A DNA stretch of 64,000 bases from Candidatus Rokuibacteriota bacterium (lineage in GTDB: Bacteria > Methylomirabilota > Methylomirabilia > Rokubacteriales > CSP1-6): positions 149,711 through 213,710 of the forward strand of contig QHSP01000017.1 in the NCBI GenBank assembly GCA_003220495.1, read 5' to 3'. Numbering within the stretch: the stretch's first letter is position 1; every line of letters begins with the position of its first letter. Below, piece after piece: positions 43,443 to 52,080 of the stretch. A model generated the notes under the pieces. The model had not been told where the DNA came from and searched no databases. It saw only the letters and a list, made by a program, of their open reading frames with translations. The position numbers and the translations under genes were made by a program.

Positions 43443-43579
43443 CTTTCGGGCTTAGTTGAACGCAGAGTTGTTCTTGTGAGCGCAGTCCGCTTCGGTTTGC
43501 AAACTCTCTCTTGCGCGATCGGCTGGTCTCGCTCGAGCCCAGAGGAGACTTCCTGCGACCGCTGGGCGCGCTGCGCGGA

Positions 43580-44557
43580 TTAGCGGGGGGCGGCTTTCAG
43601 GTTGGTGAGGCGTTCGCGGGCCTGGGAGGTTTCTTCGGCGCGGGGGAAGTTGTCGACGAGGTATTGGAGGCGGGCCTGGGCGAGCGCGGGCTGCTTGAGG
43701 TCAAGGAGCGCGAGCGCTTCCTTGTAGAGCGCGGTCGGGACCTTGTCGGCTCGGGGGTAGTTGGCCTGGACCTTCTTGAATTCCTGCACCGCCTGCTCGA
43801 GCGACTCGGACGCCTTGTCGTTCTGGCTCGCGTCGGTGAATCCACGGGCCAGCGATAGATACGCTTCACCGATCCAGTACTGGGCGCTGCCGGCCAGCTC
43901 GTGATCGGGATAGCGACGGAGGAACTCGCGGAATCCCGCGATCGCGAGCGAGTAGCTTCCCTTGCTGAAGTCGATGTACGCCGCCTGATAGATGTCCTGG
44001 GGCTGGAGTGAGCCGGTGGTCGGCCGCGACGGCACGGCGGCGACTGGTCCGGGAGCGGAACCGGGCGGCGTTCCCGCTGAGGCACCGGGAGTGGGACCGC
44101 CGGCGGGGCCAGAAGGCCGGGGGGTCGTCGCCGTAGCGCCGGCTGCCGGAGCCGCTCCGCGCAGCTGCCGGTTCATCGTGTCGAGCTTCGTCGTGAGCTC
44201 GTCCACTCGGCTCGACAAGGTCGTCACCGTGTCGTTGAGACTGTCGACCTGGCGGGTGAGCGTGGCGACGTGTCGCTCGTTCTCTCCGGTTTGCTCGCGC
44301 ACGCGCTTGTCGACTTGCGCCGAGAGACTGTCCGCGTCGCCCTTGGAGCGCTGGGCGGACTGCTGCGCCGTCATCATCTCCTGGCGGAGCTGCAAGAGAT
44401 CCTGCTGGGTGGCGACGCCGGTCGCTTCCTGGACCTCGGCGCAGCCGGCCAGCGACAGGGCGAGGACGAGCCCGAACCCGCTCCTCGCCAGCAGGACCTT
44501 ACGCGAGCCTAGCGCGGCTTGACGAGAAAGCTCGCGCGGCGATTCTTGGCCCAACAC
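43580..44557 (-). CDS. cpoB: Tol-Pal system protein CpoB/YbgF
   Basis: TPR protein of the periplasm that links Tol-Pal to septal murein synthesis. From GTG 44557, which overlaps pal by 49 bp, it is 325 residues; a shorter form would need a CTG start. The lipobox LSLAGC argues that the signal peptide is real and the product a lipoprotein. A coiled coil (about 45-130, DSLNDTVTTLSSRVDELTTK) and a Pro/Gly/Ala linker come before the TPR domain (YIDFSKGSYSLAIAGFREFL, AQYWIGEAYLS). Confidence 0.83.
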   Translation of the reverse strand: MLGQESPRELSRQAALGSRKVLLARSGFGLVLALSLAGCAEVQEATGVATQQDLLQLRQEMMTAQQSAQRSKGDADSLSAQVDKRVREQTGENERHVATLTRQVDSLNDTVTTLSSRVDELTTKLDTMNRQLRGAAPAAGATATTPRPSGPAGGPTPGASAGTPPGSAPGPVAAVPSRPTTGSLQPQDIYQAAYIDFSKGSYSLAIAGFREFLRRYPDHELAGSAQYWIGEAYLSLARGFTDASQNDKASESLEQAVQEFKKVQANYPRADKVPTALYKEALALLDLKQPALAQARLQYLVDNFPRAEETSQARERLTNLKAAPR

Positions 44558-45090
44558 GCCTCGGTCTTCTCGCTGCAAACTGGCCGCTCCTCGCCGTAGC
44601 TGATGATGGTGATGCGATTGGCCTGGATGCCCTGGGAGACGAGATAGTTCATCGTCGCCTTTGCGCGCCGCTCGCCGAGCGCCAGGTTGTATTCGTTGGT
44701 GCCGCGCTCGTCGCAGTGGCCCTCGATCAGCACGAGGTTGTCGGCGTTCGACTTCAGCCACGCCGCATTGGCGTCGAGGGTCTTGGCGTCCTCGGCACGG
44801 ATGTCGTACTTGTCGAAGTCGAAATAGACTTCCTTCAGCGCCGCGACGGCCATGAACTCCTTCGGCGAAGGCCGCGGTGTCTGCCCCGGCGCCGCGGGCG
44901 CGGCGGGCGCGGCGGCACCGGACGACGGCGCGGGCTGGGTCGGCGCCGGCGCCGAACTCGTGGCGGGAGGCGCAGGTGCCGGCGCTGCCGTCGTCGCCGC
45001 TGTCGTCGCGGGCCGCTTCGCGCAACCAGTGATCATCAGCCCTGCCAGCAGCAGCGACACCCACGTGACTTGCGCGGCGCGCGTTACCAT
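44509..45090 (-). CDS. pal: Peptidoglycan-associated lipoprotein Pal
   Basis: 193 residues from ATG 45090, preceded by a perfect AAAGGAGG ribosome site. Signal peptide with lipobox MITGC, then a long Ala/Pro/Thr spacer and an OmpA-like domain with FDFDKYDIRAED and GHCDERGTNEYNLALGERRA, which bind diaminopimelate of murein. Outer-membrane lipoprotein of the Tol system. The tolB gene lies 53 bp upstream and cpoB overlaps downstream. Confidence 0.95.
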   Translation of the reverse strand: MVTRAAQVTWVSLLLAGLMITGCAKRPATTAATTAAPAPAPPATSSAPAPTQPAPSSGAAAPAAPAAPGQTPRPSPKEFMAVAALKEVYFDFDKYDIRAEDAKTLDANAAWLKSNADNLVLIEGHCDERGTNEYNLALGERRAKATMNYLVSQGIQANRITIISYGEERPVCSEKTEACWAKNRRASFLVKPR

Positions 45091-45143
45091 GACGCCTCCT
45101 TTGGCCTCCGATCTGAACGCCCGTTGTTCGGCCACCAATGCTA

Positions 45144-46505
45144 TCACGGCAGGCGCGGCGACCATGAGGGACTTGTGCACTCCGCGGCGCCCGAGGTGAT
45201 CTGTGTCGTCGTCGTTCCGTCGATCAGCATCATGTAGACCTGCCAGCGGCCCGAGCGATTCGATTGGAACGCGAGGTGGCGTCCGTCGGGCGCCCAGGTC
45301 GCGCCCTGATTGTCGCCCTGACCGGTCGTAAGGGGGCGCGCGTTCGTGCCGCCGGGACTGATCGCCCAGAGATTGTGCGAGCCTTCACGCTGCGTGTAGA
45401 CGATCGTGTCGCCCTTCGGCGACCAGCGGGGTTGCGTGTGAAAGCCGCCGTTGGTCAGCTGGCGCACGTTCGAGCCGTCCCGGTCCATCACGAAGATGCG
45501 CGGCTGCCCGGCGCGGTCCGACACGAACGCGATCTGCTGGCCCGTCGGTGACCACGTGGGCTCTGTGTCGATCGAGCCGTGACGCGTGAGACGCTGCAGC
45601 GCCCCGCTCGCGACCGTGAGGATGTAGATCTCCGGATTGCCGTCCTTCGAGAGCGTGATCGCGAGGGATTGACCATCGGGGCTCCAGGACGGGGACGAGT
45701 TGATCCCGTGGAACGAGGAGAGGGTCTGGACACCGCGTCGTGGCTCGAAGGGGAACAGGCGGAAGAGGTCGGGGTAGCCGTTCATGAACGACGTGAACGC
45801 GATGGATCGAGCGTCGGGGCTCCAGACGGGCGAGAGGTTGATCGAGCCGTTACGCGTCACCGGGCTCGTGCCGAACCCGTCGTAGTCGGCGACGACGATC
45901 TCTTTCGCTCCGGCTGGCCCGACGATATAGGAGATCTTCGTGTCGGCGACCCCTTTCTCGCCGGTGAACTGGAGCACGATCTCGTCGGCGATCTTGTGGG
46001 CGAGCCGCCGGCGCCAGTCGAAGCTCGACGTCGGCGGCTGCGGCGCCGCGGCGTCGAACTTGCGCGACGCGATCAGGCGCTGGTCCGGCGACGTCAGATC
46101 GTACAGGCGCATCTCCGTCTCGACGCGATCGCCACGGATCGTCATGAGGCCGTGGACGCCGGCGTGGGCGCCGGCCGCCGCGAAGTTGTTCCAGGTCTGC
46201 CGGAGAGCCTCGGGATTGTTCGCGGGGATGCGGTCCGATCCGGCCACCACGCTGAACAACCCCGAGAGCGTGAGGTCGTTGCCGGCGACCGTGGGAAGGA
46301 GCTTCGAGAGACCTCCACCGTCGCTTCCGCTGATGACCGTGAAGTCGGGGAGGGCGATGTTGAGCTTCGTGCTGCCGCCCCCGGTGACGTTGATATACAC
46401 GTCCGGGGGCGCCTGAGCGCGTACCGGAGGCGGTGGTGACCACAGGCCGACGGCCGCGAAGACCGCGAGCACGGCGAGAAGAGTGGCGATCGCTGTACGT
46501 CGCAC
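45144..46505 (-). CDS. tolB: Tol-Pal system protein TolB
   Basis: 453-residue periplasmic beta-propeller protein with a Sec signal peptide (cleavage near VRAQA). N-terminal TolB domain followed by WD40-like propeller repeats, each with a S/W-S-P-D phrase: SPVWSPDARSIAFTS, SPSWSPDGQSLAITL, EPTWSPTGQQIAFVS, QPRWSPKGDTIVYTQ, GATWAPDGRHLAFQS. It links Pal and the inner-membrane Tol complex. The tolA stop is 4 bp upstream. Confidence 0.95.
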   Translation of the reverse strand: MRRTAIATLLAVLAVFAAVGLWSPPPPVRAQAPPDVYINVTGGGSTKLNIALPDFTVISGSDGGGLSKLLPTVAGNDLTLSGLFSVVAGSDRIPANNPEALRQTWNNFAAAGAHAGVHGLMTIRGDRVETEMRLYDLTSPDQRLIASRKFDAAAPQPPTSSFDWRRRLAHKIADEIVLQFTGEKGVADTKISYIVGPAGAKEIVVADYDGFGTSPVTRNGSINLSPVWSPDARSIAFTSFMNGYPDLFRLFPFEPRRGVQTLSSFHGINSSPSWSPDGQSLAITLSKDGNPEIYILTVASGALQRLTRHGSIDTEPTWSPTGQQIAFVSDRAGQPRIFVMDRDGSNVRQLTNGGFHTQPRWSPKGDTIVYTQREGSHNLWAISPGGTNARPLTTGQGDNQGATWAPDGRHLAFQSNRSGRWQVYMMLIDGTTTTQITSGAAECTSPSWSPRLP

Positions 46506-46508
46506 CGG

Positions 46509-47339
46509 TTATCCCCCTGTCGGATCGAAGACGAACTGCAAGCCGATCCTCAGCACGGGTTTCTTGAAATCGTCGGGAAGCGGCGGAAACGGGCCCGCGT
46601 CGTTGATGGCGCGAAGCGCGACCTGATCGTAGTAGGCGTTCCCCGAGCTCTTGTCGATCCGGGCCTGATTGAGCCGCCCGTCGCGCCCGATCTCGAAGAT
46701 CACGGCGGGCTGCTGGCCGGGAATGGCTTTCCCGTCCCATTTTTCTCGGATCTTCCCGGCGACTTGCCGGATGTAGTACGCGTACGGGAAGTCGGTGACG
46801 CTGAGCGTGAGCGGCCCCGCGCCAGATGCCGAGCCGGTTGGCGCGCCGAGCGGTTGGGGCGGCGGCGCGCTGGCCTCGCGTCGAGCCGGCGCCGGAGTCG
46901 GGGTGGGCGTCGGCGTCGCGCTCGCGATGGTCGGCAGCTCCTTGTCGTTGGGACGCGGCCGAGCCGGCTCGCGGGAGGGCAGACTGCGATCCGGGAGCCC
47001 GATCGAGTCCCGTGACGGAGGGAGATCGCGCGCCGGGAGCTCGCGCGACGGCAGCTCGCGGGCGGTCTCACGCCGGGGCAATTCGGCCGGAGGCGCCGGT
47101 TTTGGCGCGGGCGGCTCCTCGACGCGTGGGGGCGGGGGCATCGTGACGCCCTTGGGAGAACCGATGGCCGCGGTCGCGGGAGCGAGCACGACGTAAACCG
47201 GCTTCGATCGCGAGTCGCTCCACATCGAGGCACCGAGCATCACGACCGCGAGCAGGACGACGTGCAGGGCGGCGGAGACGAACGTCGGCCCGAGCGGCAG
47301 CCGCAGTCGGCCCAGCGCCGGCCCGATGTGAAAGTGCAC
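46509..47339 (-). CDS. tolA: TolA/TonB-family energy transducer
   Basis: 276 residues from GTG 47339, chosen because GGGAG lies 8 nt upstream and the start follows tolR closely. It has one membrane helix (SAALHVVLLAVVMLGASMW), a long Pro/Arg/Ser region (RELPSRELPARDLPPSRD), and a C-terminal TonB-like domain (VIFEIGRDGRLNQARIDKS, VALRAINDAGPFPPLP). The charged linker is shorter than in E. coli TolA. It is the third gene of the tol operon; the start lies 35 bp into tolR's end region. Confidence 0.88.
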   Translation of the reverse strand: MHFHIGPALGRLRLPLGPTFVSAALHVVLLAVVMLGASMWSDSRSKPVYVVLAPATAAIGSPKGVTMPPPPRVEEPPAPKPAPPAELPRRETARELPSRELPARDLPPSRDSIGLPDRSLPSREPARPRPNDKELPTIASATPTPTPTPAPARREASAPPPQPLGAPTGSASGAGPLTLSVTDFPYAYYIRQVAGKIREKWDGKAIPGQQPAVIFEIGRDGRLNQARIDKSSGNAYYDQVALRAINDAGPFPPLPDDFKKPVLRIGLQFVFDPTGG

Positions 47340-47373
47340 ACGCAGAGCTCCCGCAGGCACTGCCGTCGCGGTC

Positions 47374-47799
47374 TCAGCGCTCCCGAGCCGGCTCGGTGAC
47401 CATTCCGAGTCGCTCGATGCCCGCGCGACGGACGCGGTCCATCGTTTCCACGACCGCGCCATAGGAGAGCGCGGAGTCGGCCTTGAGGTAGAGGGTCTTG
47501 TCGTTCCGATTGGCGAAGGCCTGGCGCAGGGTCAATTCGAGCCCGTTCGGCGCCACCCGCTTCTCGTTCAGGAAGAGCGACTGGTCCTTCGTGACGGTGA
47601 GCACCATCCGCTCTTCGACGGCGGTGGGCTTCGACGCGGCCCTCGGCAGGTTGACGTCGATCCCGCGGTACATCATGGGGGCGGTCAACATGAAGATCAG
47701 CAGCAGGACCAGCACGACGTCGACGAGCGGGATGATGTTGATCTCGGCGAGGTTGGTGCCGATCCGGCGCGGGCCCTGCGACTCCTCGACCTTGAACAT
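47374..47799 (-). CDS. tolR: ExbD/TolR-family protein
   Basis: 141 residues: short cytoplasmic start, one membrane helix with the proton-carrying aspartate in INIIPLVDVVLVLLLIFML (Asp), then a periplasmic domain. Forms the TolQ-TolR motor with the upstream TolQ. It ends 35 bp before the tolA start. The alternative name ExbD is excluded by context (TolA, TolB and Pal downstream). Confidence 0.94.
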   Translation of the reverse strand: MFKVEESQGPRRIGTNLAEINIIPLVDVVLVLLLIFMLTAPMMYRGIDVNLPRAASKPTAVEERMVLTVTKDQSLFLNEKRVAPNGLELTLRQAFANRNDKTLYLKADSALSYGAVVETMDRVRRAGIERLGMVTEPARER

Positions 47800-47809
47800 C
47801 GTGGCCGGC

Positions 47810-48517
47810 TCAGCCCGCTTTCGCGGCGGGGCGGCTCAGGAGATTCAAGAGATCCATCGTGAAGCCTTCCATCTCGACGGCCCAGTGCTTCACGCGATTG
47901 ACGAAGTAGTTGTACCCGATGACGGCCGGGATCGCGGCGCCGAGCCCGGCCGCCGTCGCGATCAGCGCCTCGGAGATGCCGGGCGCCACGACCGCGAGGC
48001 TCGCCGAGCCCTGAGCGCCGATCCCATGGAACGCCGCCATGACGCCCCACACCGTTCCGAAGAGCCCGATGAACGGCGTGGCGCTGGCCGTGGTCGCCAG
48101 GAAGGGGAGGTAGTGCTCGAGCCGGGCGACCTCGAGGGCCGCCGCCCGACGGAGCGCGCGGTTCACGGCCTCGAGCCGGTCCGTGCTGAGCCCGTCGTCG
48201 AGGTCGTCGAGCACCTTGTCGAGTACCTCGGGGATCCCCGCGACTTCTTGATAGGCGGCGAAGTAGAGCTGAGCGAGAGGGCTCTGCCGCAGCTTGCGGG
48301 CCGCGCTGTGCACGATCGAGGGGCGGCGCGCGTCGCGAAAGACCCGCAGGAACTCGAACGTCTGGCGCCGGACCTTTCGAAATTGCCACGCCTTCTCCAC
48401 GATGAGCGCCCAGCTCACGATGGAAAAGAACATGAGCACGAGGAGAACGACCTTCGCGGTCGGTCCCGCGTTCCAGACGAGAGCGAGGATGCCACCACTC
48501 AGACTGTCGCTCCCCAC
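47810..48517 (-). CDS. tolQ: TolQ-family proton channel
   Basis: 235 residues from GTG 48517 with GGAG upstream. Three membrane helices; the conserved tract ATPFIGLFGTVWGVMAAFHGIG and GISEALIATAAGLGAAIPAV mark TolQ/ExbB/MotA. It heads the tol-pal operon (tolQ-R-A-B-pal-cpoB). The promoter probably lies in the TATAAT-containing gap shared with the divergent secreted protein gene. Confidence 0.94.
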   Translation of the reverse strand: MGSDSLSGGILALVWNAGPTAKVVLLVLMFFSIVSWALIVEKAWQFRKVRRQTFEFLRVFRDARRPSIVHSAARKLRQSPLAQLYFAAYQEVAGIPEVLDKVLDDLDDGLSTDRLEAVNRALRRAAALEVARLEHYLPFLATTASATPFIGLFGTVWGVMAAFHGIGAQGSASLAVVAPGISEALIATAAGLGAAIPAVIGYNYFVNRVKHWAVEMEGFTMDLLNLLSRPAAKAG

Positions 48518-48554
48518 ACACGCTCCTTTCGTTTGCGTTCGGAGTATCTACGGC

Positions 48555-48562
48555 ATTATAAC
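48555..48562. promoter_or_regulatory. Symmetric -10-like box between tolQ and a secreted-protein gene
   Basis: ATTATAAC reads TATAAT (48560-48555) toward tolQ, leaving a leader of about 30 nt with GGAG, and TATAAC (48557-48562) toward the plus-strand gene, 7 bp before its GTG at 48570. On the plus strand there is no Shine-Dalgarno sequence, so that side is probably leaderless. Confidence 0.5.
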
Positions 48563-48569
48563 CACATCC

Positions 48570-49325
48570 GTGCGGCGCGCCCTCGTCCTGCCGCTCGTCC
48601 TCGCCGCGATCAGCGCGGGTGCCCCGGAGGCGCTGGCCCAGGATGCACGGGCCGCGGTCGAGGCCTTCGTCGCCCGCGTCTCCGACGTCCAGATCAGCGA
48701 CCTCGTCATCGATCAGAGTCTCACCCTGTATCACCCGGACGGGCAGCGTCGTGTGTCGGGAGGCGAGCAGCGCATGCTGTTCAAGCTCCCCCAGCGCCAG
48801 CGCGTCGAGCAGACGGTCGAGGGTCAGCGGGAGATCCAGCTCACGATCGGCGACCGGGTCTGGGTGCGGCGGGCCGACGGCAAGGTATCTCAAGGCGCGG
48901 CCGGCGAGCCGACACGCGCGCTCACGCACCTCCTGGTCCCGGTGAAACGCCGCGCCGCCGACCTCCTGGCGGAGTGGCGCTCGCGGGGCATACGGGACGA
49001 CGTGAGTCACGTCGGGCGCGTGGGCGGGCGACCGGTCACGGTGATCGGCGCACACCCCGGCGATCGCGACGTGCCGGCCGTGTGGCTCGACCCGGACTAC
49101 GGCGTCGTGCGCATCGTCACTCGCGAGCGGCTGCCGAACGGCCCCCGACTGCTCGATCTGACTCTCTCCGAGCATCGGCCCCTGGTCGGCACGCTCTATT
49201 TCCCGTATCGCCAGGAGGTGTTCGTCGACGCCAAGCTCCTGGTGCTCTTCACCGTCCGCTCCGTCGCGATCAACACCAATCCGGCCGACGCCCTGTTCGA
49301 CCCGGCAAGCCTCAAAGCGCCTTGA
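48570..49325 (+). CDS. Secreted LolA/outer-membrane lipoprotein-sorting-like protein
   Basis: 251 residues from GTG 48570. A Sec signal peptide (LVLPLVLAAISAGAPEALA) is followed by a beta-rich domain (SDVQISDLVIDQSLTLYHPD, VSGGEQRMLFKLPQRQRVEQ, VWLDPDYGVVRIVTRERL) reminiscent of LolA/LppX folds, but no diagnostic motif is seen. It may carry hydrophobic cargo in the periplasm. The stop overlaps the TTG start of the next gene. Confidence 0.65.
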   Translation: MRRALVLPLVLAAISAGAPEALAQDARAAVEAFVARVSDVQISDLVIDQSLTLYHPDGQRRVSGGEQRMLFKLPQRQRVEQTVEGQREIQLTIGDRVWVRRADGKVSQGAAGEPTRALTHLLVPVKRRAADLLAEWRSRGIRDDVSHVGRVGGRPVTVIGAHPGDRDVPAVWLDPDYGVVRIVTRERLPNGPRLLDLTLSEHRPLVGTLYFPYRQEVFVDAKLLVLFTVRSVAINTNPADALFDPASLKAP

Positions 49326-50104
49326 CGCACTTCGCGTTTCTGGGCACGTCGGGCTCGGTCCCGTCCGCCGTCCGTGACACGACGTCGATCGTCGTCGTCG
49401 CGCCGGACGGCGCGGTGCTGATCGACTGCGGCGGCAGCCCGATCCAGAAGCTCCGGCGCGCCGGCGTCGAGCCGCAGGCGCTCGCCGCGATCGTCATCAC
49501 CCACATCCACCCCGATCATTCGTATGGGCTCCCGGCCCTCGTCCGGAACTTCGGCGTGCTCGGGCGCCAGGCGCCGTTGACCATCTATTGCCGGCCGGAG
49601 CACGTCGCGCCGTTGCGGAGCCTCCTCAGCCTCTTCAACACGCTCGAGCGTCCGGGCATGTTCACGGTCACCGTGCGCGGCGTCGAGCTCACGGAAGGCG
49701 CCCACGCCTTCGACCTGGGACCGCTCACGGTCAGGACCTCGCCGAACGAGCACGGCACGATGCCCAACTTTGCCGTGCGAGTGGACGCGGCGCGGGCGCG
49801 GAGCATCGTCTACTCGTCCGACACGCGTCCCTGCGCCGCCGTGGTCACGCTCGCGCGCGGCGCCGATACGCTCGTTCACGACGCGACCTACTCGGAGCGC
49901 CACCGCAGCCGCGCCGGCGGCCACGCGCACTCGACCGCGGCCGAGGCGGGCGAGGTCGCCGCGCGCGCGGGTGTTCGACGCCTGATCCTCACGCACATCG
50001 GTGCGGAGTATCACGACGATGTGGAGGCGCTCGCCGAAGAGGCGCGTCAGCGGTTCTCCGGCGAGGTCGAGGTCGCGCGCGAGCTCGTTCCTTATCCGAT
50101 CTAG
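49322..50104 (+). CDS. MBL-fold hydrolase (RNase Z/arylsulfatase-like)
   Basis: 260 residues from TTG 49322, coupled to the previous gene. It has FLGTSGSVPSAVRDTTS, LIDCGG, the metal motif THIHPDHSYGLP and the C-terminal LTHIGAEYHDD and VYSSDTRP segments of the RNase Z/ElaC-like beta-lactamase fold. The RNase Z flexible arm is not obvious, so tRNA processing is uncertain. Substrate undefined. Confidence 0.83.
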   Translation: MTHFAFLGTSGSVPSAVRDTTSIVVVAPDGAVLIDCGGSPIQKLRRAGVEPQALAAIVITHIHPDHSYGLPALVRNFGVLGRQAPLTIYCRPEHVAPLRSLLSLFNTLERPGMFTVTVRGVELTEGAHAFDLGPLTVRTSPNEHGTMPNFAVRVDAARARSIVYSSDTRPCAAVVTLARGADTLVHDATYSERHRSRAGGHAHSTAAEAGEVAARAGVRRLILTHIGAEYHDDVEALAEEARQRFSGEVEVARELVPYPI

Positions 50105-50285
50105 TTGCCTCTCATCACTGTGTCGTCCGCGTTCACGCGCGCGGGGGCGGCGTGAGCGCTGCTCGGTTCGTGGCGTGGTCGCGACGAGGACACGATCAGT
50201 GCGTCCGCGGTTCGCGTTCGACGCAGTCCGCGGCGCGGTCGTGCTTCCACGTCTCCCCGTTTGTGGCTGAGCTCGAGTCTGTGGC

Positions 50286-50858
50286 TTAGCGCGAGGTGAA
50301 GGGGTTGTCGAGGATCCAGAAGCGGAGGCGGAGGCTGGTGGCGCGGGTGATGCCGATGCGGGGGCCGGACGCGATGCGGAAGTCGCGGGGGCGGTCGGGG
50401 GGCTCGATCGTGAAGAGGCCGCGAGTGAGATCGGCGCCGTTTTCTCGCACGGTGATGCCGAGCGCGCGGGTGAGGTTGCCGGGCCCGCTGGCGAGTCGCG
50501 TCGAGTCGGCTTGGACGCCACGCCGGCGCGCCATCGTCGCCAGCCCGGCGACCGGCTCCAGCGCACGGATCAGCACGCATCCCGGTCGTCCCGCCGCGCC
50601 GGCGATGGCGTTCAGGCAGTAGTGGATCCCATAGTTCAGATAGACGTAGGCGAAGCCGCCCTCACCGTAGAAGAGCGCGTGGCTGCCGGGCCTGAACGCG
50701 GCGTGCGAGGCCGTGTCATCGGGACCGAGATACGCCTCCGTCTCGACGATGCGGCCCGCCGTGAGCGAGCGGCCGCGCCGTGACACGACGACGCACCCGA
50801 GCAGATCGCGCGCGACCACGCGCGCCGGCCGCAGGTAGAAGCGGCGGGGCAGCGGCAC
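50286..50858 (-). CDS. mpg: 3-methyladenine DNA glycosylase (AAG/MPG type)
   Basis: 190 residues from GTG 50858. It has LARDLLGCVVV-like RVVARDLLGCVVVSR, VETEAYLGPDDTASHA (Glu, catalytic), FYGEGGFAYVYLNYGIHYCLN, VLIRALEP and SGPGNLTRALGI. These are the AAG signature segments, so the enzyme should excise alkylated bases. Its GTG lies 1 bp after the stop of the threonine-synthase-like gene, suggesting coupling. Confidence 0.93.
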   Translation of the reverse strand: MPLPRRFYLRPARVVARDLLGCVVVSRRGRSLTAGRIVETEAYLGPDDTASHAAFRPGSHALFYGEGGFAYVYLNYGIHYCLNAIAGAAGRPGCVLIRALEPVAGLATMARRRGVQADSTRLASGPGNLTRALGITVRENGADLTRGLFTIEPPDRPRDFRIASGPRIGITRATSLRLRFWILDNPFTSR

Positions 50859-50859
50859 C

Positions 50860-52080
50860 CTAGGCGAGGCGCTCGGCGACGAGGCGTCTGAGCGAGTCGA
50901 AGTCGAACGCGACACCCGTGCGGGTCGGCGGCTCGCCCTCGGTCTTGAGCCCCGTCTCGCTGATGATCGCGCAGATCGTCTGCGCCGGGTCGAGCTGCTT
51001 CTGGGCGAGGAGGCGGGCGAGCACCGCCAATGTGGCGACCCCGGTGGGCCCTGCCCAGACGCCCTCGACCTGCGCGAGCCGCCGTTGCGTCTCGAGGATC
51101 TCGTCGTCCTCGGCGTCGCCGGCCAGCCCCTTGCCGTCGCGGAGGAGCCGCAGGACCCACTCGCCCTTCTTGCCGGGATCGCCCGCCGCCAGGCCCTCCG
51201 CCACCGTGTAGCCGATCGTGAGCGGCGTGATCGCCGTGCCGTCGCGAAACGCGCGGGCGACGGCGTTCGCGCGCGTCGCCTGCGCCGCGACCATCAGCGG
51301 CGCGCGCGCGATCCAGCCGGCCTCGCGCATCTCGCGGAAGCCGCGCGCCGTCGCGATGAACGTCTCGCCGACGGCGACCGGCGCGACCACGACGTCCGGC
51401 ACCGTGAAGCCCGTCTGTTCGGCGATCTCGTAGGCGAGCGTCTTCTTGCCTTCTTGCTTGTAGGCGTTGCGCGAGGCGCCGCAATCGAAGAACAGGTGCT
51501 CCTCGACGAGACGGTCCCAGATCTTGATCAGGTCGTCGTAGACACCCTTGTAGAGGATGAGGTTCGCCGTCGTCGCGGCCATGTGCAGGAGCTTGGGCGC
51601 CGAGGCGCGCTCGTAGGCGAAGATCAGCGAGCGGAGGCCGGCGCGGGACGAGTAGGCGGCGATCGACGAGCCCGCGTTCCCCGAGCTGACGACCGACGTC
51701 GCGCGATAGCCGAAGCGCAGCGCGGCGGCGACCGCCGTCGCCGACGAGCGGTCCTTGACGGTGCCGGTGGGGTTCGTGCCGTCGTATTTCAAGATCAGTC
51801 GGCGCACGCCCAGCTCGCGGGCGAGCCGCGGGCAATCGAGCAGCGGCGTGCCGCCCTCGCCGAGGGTCACCCGGTGGGCCGGATCGGGAATCGGCAGCAC
51901 GGGCGCGTAGCGCCAGAGCCCCGTGCCCGCGAAGAGTCCGGGGCCGGCGGCGCGCAGCCTCGCGATGTCGTAGCGAAGCTCGAGGAGGCCGCGACACGCG
52001 TCGCACTCGAGCCGGTAGGTGAGCGGGTAGACGGCTCCGCAGTCGATGCAGGCGAGGTGCTCCGCCAGCGAGTCGGTCAC
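50860..52080 (-). CDS. Threonine-synthase-like PLP enzyme with N-terminal zinc ribbon
   Basis: 406 residues. The first 30 residues hold a C-x2-C (11,14) and C-x2-C (26,29) pair, as in the class of threonine synthases with a zinc ribbon. PLP-site lysine is in NPTGTVKDRSS (Lys109), with SSGNAGSS for the phosphate loop and a C-terminal SETGLKTEGEPP. It is a second paralogue besides thrC at 1-973. Because it sits between a glycosyltransferase and a DNA glycosylase, not with hom, its function may differ (beta-substitution or dehydratase-like). Confidence 0.85.
   Translation of the reverse strand: MTDSLAEHLACIDCGAVYPLTYRLECDACRGLLELRYDIARLRAAGPGLFAGTGLWRYAPVLPIPDPAHRVTLGEGGTPLLDCPRLARELGVRRLILKYDGTNPTGTVKDRSSATAVAAALRFGYRATSVVSSGNAGSSIAAYSSRAGLRSLIFAYERASAPKLLHMAATTANLILYKGVYDDLIKIWDRLVEEHLFFDCGASRNAYKQEGKKTLAYEIAEQTGFTVPDVVVAPVAVGETFIATARGFREMREAGWIARAPLMVAAQATRANAVARAFRDGTAITPLTIGYTVAEGLAAGDPGKKGEWVLRLLRDGKGLAGDAEDDEILETQRRLAQVEGVWAGPTGVATLAVLARLLAQKQLDPAQTICAIISETGLKTEGEPPTRTGVAFDFDSLRRLVAERLA

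Noticed and set aside
50105..50285. A further palindromic or RNA element in the gap before mpg
   Set aside because: Has repeated GTCCGCG words but no long paired arms, no tRNA shape and no loop similarity to copies A-C.
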